The notes below the pieces were generated by a model. It was given only the letters and a program-made list of their open reading frames with translations, did no database searches and was not told where the DNA came from. Positions 18,310 through 25,684 of a stretch of DNA of 64,000 nt are shown piece by piece; position 1 is the stretch's first letter, and the number at the start of each line of letters is the position of its first letter. This DNA is from Bifidobacterium goeldii (GTDB lineage Bacteria; Actinomycetota; Actinomycetes; Actinomycetales; Bifidobacteriaceae), in the NCBI RefSeq assembly GCF_003951095.1, contig NZ_QXGL01000001.1:496001-560000 (forward strand). Reading direction: 5' to 3'. A program made the translations under genes and the position numbers.

Positions 18310-19536
18310 ATGCCTGACAAACCGGTCACGCAAGCCCGGTTCGATCATGTTGATGGAGCGGGTCGCCTCGTGTTCGCGGCAGGCGACGAGCGTTTCGCCG
18401 TCAATGTGGACGAGACACTGGAACGCGCCCTTCTTGAAGCTAAACAGGTACGCGATGAGCAAACGCGCTCAGCTCAACCCACAACGACTGCAACGTTGCC
18501 GATTTCGCAGATTCAAGCGCTGATTCGTGCTGGTGCTGATCCTGCTCGCGTGGCAGAACGCTACCAACTGAGTGAAGCATTAGTTCGGCGTTTCTCCGCA
18601 GCTGTGGAAGTTGAGAAACAGTATGCGATTGAACAGTTCTTTACCGTGCCTGCGCCGAAAGAAACGCGAGTGCGTACGATTGCGGAGCTGATTGAACGCA
18701 CGTTGGCTACTGCTGGCATCGGCATGGAGTCGGTGACATGGCGGGCGACGCGCCGAGGTCTTGAACCGTGGCGGATTAGCGCATTGTTTACATCTGCTGG
18801 CCGGCAGGTGAAAGCCGAATGGTCGTGGAATATGCACGACAATGCGGTTAGCCCTTTGAACCCCACGGCTCGCAAGTTGATGGGCGCGCAAAACTCGTCT
18901 GCTCCTGGCATGGAAGGCGGCGACGAATTCTCCATGCCCGTGGCTTTGCCTGGTGATTCGGTGCGTTCGGCGCGTATTGAACGCGCTGTATCCGCGTGGA
19001 ATACACCGCAGCCGACACTGCCGGCAGCTCGCCCGGAAGCACGAATGCCTCGAACCGCTGGAGACGTGGCGAACGGTTTATCAAACGGCTTGGCAAGCGG
19101 TTTAGCGAACGGTTTAACGAACAATGCGAATGGTGTTGCTGGTTCAGCGAACGCTGGTCATACTGCTCCTTCAGCTGCGCAAGCTCATGCTATGCCAGCC
19201 GCTACTGATGCTGCACGTTCCGCGAATACAGTCAATGCTTCGCCTGTGCTCACAGTTCCATCGAACAATGAGACAGTCGTTACGCCTCCTGCTGCACAGG
19301 CGGATGGAGAGCGTATTACTGAAACGATTACTGTTCCTGGGGCTACTGAAGCTTCGCACAGCGCTCAAACATCGAGCGCTCAAGCATCGTCTGGGACTGC
19401 TGCAAGCGGAACAACTGATGGTACGTCTCAGACGAATCAGCAGACGAACCAGCAGGCAGCAAACGCTAAGCCTGCTAAGCGTCGCTCCGGTCGTTCAGCG
19501 GTGCCCAGCTGGGATGAGATCTTGTTCGGCGAGTGA
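18310..19536 (+). CDS. sepH: Septation protein SepH (DUF3071)
   Basis: Actinobacterial cell-division protein that in Streptomyces and mycobacteria binds FtsZ and promotes its assembly. The 408-residue product has an N-terminal DUF3071 domain with a helix-turn-helix-like segment (QIQALIRAGADPARVAERYQ) and the characteristic C-terminal motif RRSGRSAVPSWDEILFG. Between them lies a long Ala/Ser/Thr/Gln-rich disordered linker containing a 12-bp DNA repeat. I chose ATG 18310 (MPDKPVTQARFDHV) after GTGGTG; GTG 18304 is the alternative. A terminator follows before the AraC gene. Confidence 0.88.
   Translation: MPDKPVTQARFDHVDGAGRLVFAAGDERFAVNVDETLERALLEAKQVRDEQTRSAQPTTTATLPISQIQALIRAGADPARVAERYQLSEALVRRFSAAVEVEKQYAIEQFFTVPAPKETRVRTIAELIERTLATAGIGMESVTWRATRRGLEPWRISALFTSAGRQVKAEWSWNMHDNAVSPLNPTARKLMGAQNSSAPGMEGGDEFSMPVALPGDSVRSARIERAVSAWNTPQPTLPAARPEARMPRTAGDVANGLSNGLASGLANGLTNNANGVAGSANAGHTAPSAAQAHAMPAATDAARSANTVNASPVLTVPSNNETVVTPPAAQADGERITETITVPGATEASHSAQTSSAQASSGTAASGTTDGTSQTNQQTNQQAANAKPAKRRSGRSAVPSWDEILFGE
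19069..19116 (+). repeat. In-frame 12-bp tandem repeat inside sepH
   Basis: Four units (GCGAACGGTTTA, TCAAACGGCTTG, GCAAGCGGTTTA, GCGAACGGTTTA) encode repeated (A/S)(N/S)GL in the disordered linker of SepH. The first and fourth are identical. Copy-number change would keep the frame. Confidence 0.8.
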
Positions 19537-19568
19537 TAATCCCACGCACGGTATTGTGATTTCGTGAT

Positions 19569-19591
19569 GCCGGGCGGCGCGGCCCGGCTTT
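19569..19591 (+). terminator. Terminator after sepH
   Basis: GCCGGGC (19569-19575) and GCCCGGC (19582-19588) form a GC-rich stem with a 6-nt loop, followed by TTT, 33 bp after the sepH stop. Confidence 0.6.
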
Positions 19592-19628
19592 CCCACGTGA
19601 TTCGCTCATCGGAAGGTGGTAATGCATT

Positions 19629-20486
19629 ATGAAGCCGGCCGAGAAGAACGTGCTCAATGAACAGTCTGAACACTATGTGTACCGTCCAACCAATTCGGGA
19701 GCACGCGTGTTCTTGTACCCCGAATGGTTGGGCACGTACCGGTATGTGCCCGGTTATACGCTCAATCGTGGGCCGCTAGATAATTTCCTGCTGTTTTTTA
19801 TTCGCTCAGGCAGGTTCGCCATCGATTTGCCTGACCGGGAGCGTATCATCGCGCACGCCGGCGATTTTGTGCTGATTGACTGTTACAAGCCGCAGTCTTA
19901 CCAAGCGTTGGATGCTAGCGAAGTGTTGTGGATTCATTTCAATGGCATTTCTGCGCGCATGTATTACGACTTCATTAGTGAACGCAAAGGGAATGTGTTC
20001 TCCACGGCTAACTCGCAGTTCGCAGTCAATCGACTGCAGCGTATTTGTGCCGGTTTTCGCGCTGGAAAGCGTATGTCAGAGCCGGTAATGTCGCGCTATT
20101 TAACCGATATTCTCACCGAATGCGCAAGCGCTCCAGATGAGATACCTACGGACGAATCATCACATCGATATGCGATGGAAGACGTACAAGAGTTCATTGT
20201 GGCGAATCTGGCGCAAGAGCTAACCAACGAAGAATTGGCGGATATGGCGTGCATGAGCCCGGGCTATTTTATTAAGGAGTTTCGCCGCGCTACCGGTGTG
20301 ACACCGCACGCGTTCATTGTGAATGCGCGCATGGATGCGGCAAAGCGGATGCTCGCTGACTCTCAGGCGTCGCTGAAACAGATCTGTGCCAAATGTGGTT
20401 TTTCGTCGCCTAGCGCGTTCTGTTTGGCGTTCAAGCGTGCGCAGGGTATGACACCGTTGGAGTATCGGCGTTCTGTGCGCGAGTAG
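19629..20486 (+). CDS. AraC-family transcriptional regulator
   Basis: A 285-residue regulator with an N-terminal cupin-like ligand-binding domain (about 1-160, including GDFVLIDCYKPQSYQ) and a C-terminal double helix-turn-helix domain (about 185-285) with NEELADMACMSPGYFIKEFR and LKQICAKCGFSSPSAFCLAF. This is the usual layout of AraC regulators that sense a sugar. It is the first gene of the locus leading to the DUF5107 protein, a sugar-binding lipoprotein and GH35, so it probably activates these genes. I chose ATG 19629; another nearby ATG (19622) runs into a stop. Confidence 0.9.
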   Translation: MKPAEKNVLNEQSEHYVYRPTNSGARVFLYPEWLGTYRYVPGYTLNRGPLDNFLLFFIRSGRFAIDLPDRERIIAHAGDFVLIDCYKPQSYQALDASEVLWIHFNGISARMYYDFISERKGNVFSTANSQFAVNRLQRICAGFRAGKRMSEPVMSRYLTDILTECASAPDEIPTDESSHRYAMEDVQEFIVANLAQELTNEELADMACMSPGYFIKEFRRATGVTPHAFIVNARMDAAKRMLADSQASLKQICAKCGFSSPSAFCLAFKRAQGMTPLEYRRSVRE

Positions 20487-20541
20487 TGTGGACCGAGCGG
20501 CGATGCACAGCTGATTCTCTGATCATCTTTCAATAATCCAA

Positions 20542-20555
20542 GAGCATTTTTTATA
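20542..20555 (+). promoter_or_regulatory. Shared 14-bp AT-rich element, copy 1 (upstream of DUF5107 gene)
   Basis: GAGCATTTTTTATA lies 83 bp before the DUF5107 start and recurs exactly at 24002-24015 upstream of the sugar-binding lipoprotein gene. It may be the AraC regulator's site or a promoter element; which one is inference. Confidence 0.5.
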
Positions 20556-20637
20556 AATTCAAGCCTTCGTTTTGGCCATACCGTTGATGGTGACAGCGCA
20601 GTCGACGATAACAACACAGCCAACGAAGGAGTTCGCC

Positions 20638-23600
20638 ATGTCACACCATCCCGTGACCGTCGAGGCCACCACGATGATCATCCCTACCTATGAGCCGCCT
20701 ACACCCGACGAAATGCCGATGTATTCGGAGTTCCGCCAGCATCAAGGCTCCACCGGATACGCTTATCCGAACCGTGTGACTCTGGGTGTTGAACGTGAGA
20801 AGCTCACCGACCATGAGTACAAGGTTGTTCGCTTGGAGAACGACTACATCCGCCTGCTGATCCTGCCCGAGCTCGGCGGCCGCATTCTCGAAGGCTACGA
20901 CAAGGTCAACGACTACAACTTCCTCTACCGTCATCATCGCATTAAGCCGGTGATCGTCGGCTCCTACGGCAACTGGATTTCCGGCGGCATGGAGTTCAAC
21001 TTCCCGTTCCATCACCGCCCGGGCACGTGGATGCCCGTCGACTACAGCATCGAGAAGCTCGACGACGGTACCGTAATCGTCTGGTGTTCCGAGGCAGCCC
21101 CCTCGCCGGGCCAGTACCGTCTCAAGGGCACGTGGGGCGTCAAGCTGCGCCCGGACGTGTCGTATTACGAGACCGTGGTGAAGATCGACAACCGTACACC
21201 AATCAAGAAGCCGTTCCTGTGGTATGAGAACGCGGGCATTCACGTCAATGCCAACTATCAGCTGTTCTTCCCGCAGGACGTCGGCTACGTGCACCACCAC
21301 TACGACCGCCATCACGCCACTTTCCCAATCACCAAGGGCTGGTATGCGGTCGAGAACCATGAGGAAGAAACCGACATCAGCATCCACAAGAACACGATCA
21401 AGGGCAACTCGTATTTCGCAGCTCCCTCGAAATACGACTTCTTCGGCGGCTACGACCATGACCGCGATTGCGGCACCGTACATGTGGCCGACCATCATAT
21501 GGTGCCCGGCAAGAAGCAGTTCATGTGGGCGCTGGAGGATCTGGGCGACGCGTGGAACGCGAACCTAACCGACAACGACGGCGAGCATGCCGAGCTCATG
21601 GCCGGCGCTTACTCGGATGACCAGCCGGACTTTACCTACATTGCACCGTATGAGGTAAAAACTTGGTCGCAGTACTGGTACCCGATTCACGGCACTAAGG
21701 CACCGACCTTCGCGAACCTCCACGGCGTAATCAACCTCGACAAGACTAACGGCGAGGTGCGCGTGGCTGTTACCAAGAGCGTCAAGAACGCGCTACTCGA
21801 AGTGCTCGATGGCGATGATGTTGTACTGCGTGAGACCGTCACGCTCAACCCGGGCGATTATCGAGAGTTCGACGTGGCGCTGCCTGCCGACAAGTACACA
21901 CTGCGCTTGACCGCTGCTGATGGCACCGTGCTCATGGATTACACGGAGGACAAGCCCGACGTGCTGCGCATTCCTGAAGACAACACTGGCATCCCCACGC
22001 CACACGAGCTCGGCAGCGCGCAGGAAATCTACATGGCCGGCGCGCACATCGACCAGTACCGCGATCCGGCGTTCAGGGGCCGCGACTACTACACGGTGGC
22101 GCTCGAACGCGACCCAGAGCATTTGCCTTCCCTGCTCGCCATGGCCGAGGATCGTTACAACAACGCCCTGTATGACGAGGCGCTGGCGTATCTGCGCCGC
22201 GCCGACAAGGTGCTCAACCGTTACAATCATAATCCGTACGACGGCACGTACAGCTATCTCAAGGCCTTGTGCGAATACGGTAAGGGCATGGTCGACGAAG
22301 CCTACGAGACATTCTTCAAGGCAGCGTGGAGCAATAACGTGATCTCCCCCGCTATGACTTACATCGCCGGCATCGATGGTCAGCGCGGAGACTGGGCAAA
22401 AATGAAGGAGCACGCCGAGCAGGCGCTCAAGAAGGAGGCCGACCACGCCATCTGCGGCACCTACAAGGCCATCGCCGACATCAAACTTGGCAACCGCGAA
22501 GCCGGTCTCGCCGCGCTCGAAGACATCATCGCACGCGATCGACTCGACCATCTGGCACGATTCGCCTACCTGCACTATTCAGGCGGCGACCTGGGCGACT
22601 TCTATTCGATTCTGCTGAGCAACCCCGCACAAACCATCCTCGACGTCACGTTCGATCTACTGCTCGCCGGGTTGAAGAGTGAAGCCGTGGCCCTGCTCGA
22701 AGGCGCCAAGCTCGCCGGACAGGCCACCACAATGACCCACTACGTGCTCGCCTACGTCTATGACCTGCTGGGCAAGGGCGAGGCGGCCGCCGCAAACCGC
22801 AAGGCCGTGTCCGACAGTCCGATCGTGGACGTATTCCCCTACCGTCTCGAAGAGCTGCCAGTGCTGCGCGCGGCTGTCGATGCCGACCCGAGCGACTATA
22901 CCGCCGCCTACCTGTACGGATGCCTGCTGTACGACAAGCTGCAGTACACAGCCGCTGCCGAACAGTGGAAGCGCGTCACCGAACTCAAGCCTGATTTCTA
23001 CATCGGCTGGCGCAACCTCGCGATCGCCTACTACAGCAAGCTCGATCGCCGCGAGGAGGCGCTGGAGCTCATGAAGCGTGCCTGCAAGGCCAAGCCGAAG
23101 GACGATACGCTCGTGCGCGAGACCAACTACGTGGCCGCACGCCTCGGCGTCGACGGGCATGAACGGCTTGACTGGCTGCTCGCCAACCTGCCCGAACACC
23201 CCTCCGACACGCTCACCTGGGATCTAGCCGACGCGTACAGCAACGTGTTCGACTTCGACAAGGCGCTCGACGTGCTGCACAATCATGAATTCGTGGCCGC
23301 CGAATGCCAGGAGACGTACCTGACCGAATCGTACACGTTCGCCCTATGCTGCAAGGGGCGGCTGCTCGAACGCGAAGGCAAGGTCGAAGAGGCGCTCGAA
23401 TGCTACAAGAACGCGCAGATCATCCCGGCGAACTTCCGCGCAGGCTGGTGGGACACCCAACAGCTCTACTACGCGCGCTGGTTCGAGGCGGAAGCGCTGC
23501 ACCGTCTCGGCCGCGAGGACGAGGCGCGCGAGGCAGCAAAACGCATCCTGCCGTTCATCCACAGCAACTACAGCCCTTACATGGGCCCGGAAACCGACTA

Positions 23601-23919
23601 TTATGCGGCGCTCGCCGAACGTCTGCTCGGTGACAATGTGCTCTCGCGCAAGCATCTGAGCGCCTCCGTGGTCAAGTGGGAACAGGATGCGCTCGACGAC
23701 CGCGACCGCAAGCCGATCGTCACCTCACTGCACCTATCGTTCGTACCCGACGCGGTGAGCGAACACAAGGCAGAGACGGTGCGCGCGCTCGCTTACAGCC
23801 GTCTGTTCTTTAACGACAAGGCCGGTGCCCGCGAACTGTTCGAGAAGAGCCTGAAGCTCAACCCAGACAATCCGAAGGCACGCTTCGAGCTGCATCTGCT
23901 GGATCTTGACGGCGAGTGA
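20638..23919 (+). CDS. DUF5107 domain protein with TPR repeats
   Basis: A large cytoplasmic-looking protein of 1093 residues with no signal peptide or membrane segment. Roughly residues 25-330 form a DUF5107 domain (galactose-mutarotase-like superfamily), with YIRLLILPELGGRILEGYDK, WISGGMEFNFPFHH and YENAGIHVNANYQ. From about residue 460 onward there are many tetratricopeptide-type repeats, for example YNNALYDEALAYLRRADKVL and FFNDKAGARELFEKSLKLNPDNPKA. The family has no established biochemical activity that I know of. Position suggests a role in sugar processing, or as a scaffold with the GH35 enzyme. I chose ATG 20638 (GAAGGAG 6 nt upstream). Codon use is more GC-rich than in most neighbours. 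Confidence 0.8.
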   Translation: MSHHPVTVEATTMIIPTYEPPTPDEMPMYSEFRQHQGSTGYAYPNRVTLGVEREKLTDHEYKVVRLENDYIRLLILPELGGRILEGYDKVNDYNFLYRHHRIKPVIVGSYGNWISGGMEFNFPFHHRPGTWMPVDYSIEKLDDGTVIVWCSEAAPSPGQYRLKGTWGVKLRPDVSYYETVVKIDNRTPIKKPFLWYENAGIHVNANYQLFFPQDVGYVHHHYDRHHATFPITKGWYAVENHEEETDISIHKNTIKGNSYFAAPSKYDFFGGYDHDRDCGTVHVADHHMVPGKKQFMWALEDLGDAWNANLTDNDGEHAELMAGAYSDDQPDFTYIAPYEVKTWSQYWYPIHGTKAPTFANLHGVINLDKTNGEVRVAVTKSVKNALLEVLDGDDVVLRETVTLNPGDYREFDVALPADKYTLRLTAADGTVLMDYTEDKPDVLRIPEDNTGIPTPHELGSAQEIYMAGAHIDQYRDPAFRGRDYYTVALERDPEHLPSLLAMAEDRYNNALYDEALAYLRRADKVLNRYNHNPYDGTYSYLKALCEYGKGMVDEAYETFFKAAWSNNVISPAMTYIAGIDGQRGDWAKMKEHAEQALKKEADHAICGTYKAIADIKLGNREAGLAALEDIIARDRLDHLARFAYLHYSGGDLGDFYSILLSNPAQTILDVTFDLLLAGLKSEAVALLEGAKLAGQATTMTHYVLAYVYDLLGKGEAAAANRKAVSDSPIVDVFPYRLEELPVLRAAVDADPSDYTAAYLYGCLLYDKLQYTAAAEQWKRVTELKPDFYIGWRNLAIAYYSKLDRREEALELMKRACKAKPKDDTLVRETNYVAARLGVDGHERLDWLLANLPEHPSDTLTWDLADAYSNVFDFDKALDVLHNHEFVAAECQETYLTESYTFALCCKGRLLEREGKVEEALECYKNAQIIPANFRAGWWDTQQLYYARWFEAEALHRLGREDEAREAAKRILPFIHSNYSPYMGPETDYYAALAERLLGDNVLSRKHLSASVVKWEQDALDDRDRKPIVTSLHLSFVPDAVSEHKAETVRALAYSRLFFNDKAGARELFEKSLKLNPDNPKARFELHLLDLDGE

Positions 23920-23940
23920 CATCGAGTAGCAGCATCCGTT

Positions 23941-23977
23941 CACAGTGCGCCAACAGACAACAGCTTGGCGCACTGTG
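23941..23977 (+). terminator. Hairpin after DUF5107 gene
   Basis: CACAGTGCGCCAA (23941-23953) and TTGGCGCACTGTG (23965-23977) form a perfect 13-bp stem with an 11-nt loop, 21 bp after the stop. No T-run follows. Confidence 0.65.
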
Positions 23978-24001
23978 AGCAACCAGCAATCGTTACCAGG
24001 T

Positions 24002-24015
24002 GAGCATTTTTTATA
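24002..24015 (+). promoter_or_regulatory. Shared 14-bp AT-rich element, copy 2 (upstream of binding-protein gene)
   Basis: Second exact copy of GAGCATTTTTTATA, 141 bp before the lipoprotein start and just after the hairpin that ends the DUF5107 transcript. This suggests that the binding-protein gene has its own promoter under common control. Confidence 0.5.
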
Positions 24016-24155
24016 TATAACAGCGTAGAAATCATGAATTTTGGGCTTGTATAACACCATATTCTGAAAGTACTTCGCGAACGACAAACACATATCAAGC
24101 ACACATCATCATCGGGCATCCAACGGCGGATTAGCCCAATTACAAGGAGGTAATG

Positions 24156-25478
24156 ATGAAGCGAATGATGAAGGCGACAGCAATGGTCGCCACGGCGGCG
24201 ATGCTAATTCCACTGGCGGCCTGCGGATCATCCAGCGGCGGCACATCCGCTGCTGACGAGGACGCCTCAGGTGAGATCACCATCTGGGGTTGGGGCAACG
24301 GCATGAAGGAAGTCATTGCCGGTTTCGAGAAGAAATACCCCAACATCACCGTCAAATACACACCTATCGGCACCGGCAACGAAGTCGCTAAAGCACTCAA
24401 TAACGCTATTGAAGCCGGCAAAGGCGCCCCTGACGTGACGATGCTGCTCAGCACCGACGTCTCCAAGTACGCGCAGGAGGGCAGCATCGCCGACCTGAGT
24501 TCGTTCGGCGCCGCTGATCTTGGTAACGATTTCGCCCCCGGTATTTGGAACCAGTCACAATTCGGTGGCAAGCCTTATGCCATGCCGATTGGTGGCGGCC
24601 CAATGGCGTTCTTCTACAACAAGGAGGTATTCGACGAGGCTGGCATCAGCGAACCGCCGACGACTTGGGACGAGTATTACGAGGATGCGAAAAAGATTCG
24701 CGCGCTCGGCGGCGACCACTACATCACCAACGCTGCTGGCGATCGCGATAGTTACGCTGAATTCAACGCGATGATCTGGCAGATGGCCGCCCACCCGTTC
24801 ACCCTCAAGGACGATCATCTGACCATTGATCTGACCGGCGATAAACAGGTGCAGAAGTATATCGAATTCCAACAGAAGCTTATCGACGAAGATCTCGTCA
24901 ACCCCAACATCCGTAATTGGACTGACGACTGGTTCCGCAGCCTCGGCGACGGATCAACCGCTTCTCTTGCCGTTGGCGCATGGATGCCTGGCAATCTGGA
25001 ATACAGTGCAGCCGAAGGTAAGGGCAAGTGGCGTGTAGCTCCAATTCCGCAGTGGGATCCCGATCATCCGCTCAATGCTGAGGATGGTGGCTCAGTGTTC
25101 GCCATTCCAACACAATCCAAAAAGCAGGCGGCCGCATGGAAATTCATCGAATACTCCACGCATGATCCGGAAGGTACGCAGATTCTTGTAGATATCGGTA
25201 ACTTCCCTGCACTGAAGTCGATTCTTAACAGCAGCAAGTTCACTGATCAGACCAACGAGTACTTCGGCGGTCAGAACGTCAACAAGGTTCTTTCGGAAGC
25301 GGCGCAAACGGATTCCAAGTCCTACCAGTTCCTGCCGTTCAGCGCCTACGCACAATCGATCTTCGGCGATCATCTCTCCAAGGCGTATCAAGGCGAAGTC
25401 TCACTTGAGGACGCAGTCTCCTCCTACCAGGATGCACTCATCAAATATGCCAAAGAGCAGGGCTACCAAGTCAACTAA
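24156..25478 (+). CDS. Extracellular sugar-binding lipoprotein (ABC transporter family 1), orphan
   Basis: Sugar ABC transporter substrate-binding protein of 440 residues. It has a basic start, a hydrophobic core and the lipobox LAAC with Cys-23 as lipid-attachment site. Family features include ITIWGWGNGMKEVIAGFEKKYPNITVKY, PYAMPIGGGPMAFFYNKEVFDEAGI and the C-terminal AAAWKFIEYSTHDPEGTQ. I chose the second of two ATGs, at 24156, because AAGGAGG is 5 nt upstream of it. No permease or ATPase gene is adjacent, so it must use membrane subunits encoded elsewhere. It lies between the DUF5107 and GH35 genes; the ligand is probably a beta-galactoside-type sugar (inferred). Confidence 0.92.
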   Translation: MKRMMKATAMVATAAMLIPLAACGSSSGGTSAADEDASGEITIWGWGNGMKEVIAGFEKKYPNITVKYTPIGTGNEVAKALNNAIEAGKGAPDVTMLLSTDVSKYAQEGSIADLSSFGAADLGNDFAPGIWNQSQFGGKPYAMPIGGGPMAFFYNKEVFDEAGISEPPTTWDEYYEDAKKIRALGGDHYITNAAGDRDSYAEFNAMIWQMAAHPFTLKDDHLTIDLTGDKQVQKYIEFQQKLIDEDLVNPNIRNWTDDWFRSLGDGSTASLAVGAWMPGNLEYSAAEGKGKWRVAPIPQWDPDHPLNAEDGGSVFAIPTQSKKQAAAWKFIEYSTHDPEGTQILVDIGNFPALKSILNSSKFTDQTNEYFGGQNVNKVLSEAAQTDSKSYQFLPFSAYAQSIFGDHLSKAYQGEVSLEDAVSSYQDALIKYAKEQGYQVN

Positions 25479-25604
25479 CCAACTCTGTGAGCACCGCTGA
25501 AATCGTCAGCCATCCTCACACCACAACAACAGACTTTCGCTCGAGACACTTCTCTACTGTCTCCTTGAAGTCAATCGGGCGAATCCCGGCGTCTATCGCC
25601 GGAG

Positions 25605-25633
25605 CGGCGGCCGTGCCGATCACACGGCCGCCG
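25605..25633 (+). terminator. GC-rich hairpin between lipoprotein and GH35 genes
   Basis: CGGCGGCCGTG (25605-25615) and CACGGCCGCCG (25623-25633) form a perfect 11-bp stem with a 7-nt loop, followed by TAATTATC. A smaller CCGGCG/CGCCGG stem lies just upstream (25586-25602). It is only about 50 bp before the GH35 start, so it could act as an attenuator. Confidence 0.55.
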
Positions 25634-25684
25634 TAATTATCAATCATCATCACAACGGTGCAGCGATGCACAGGAGCAACACTC

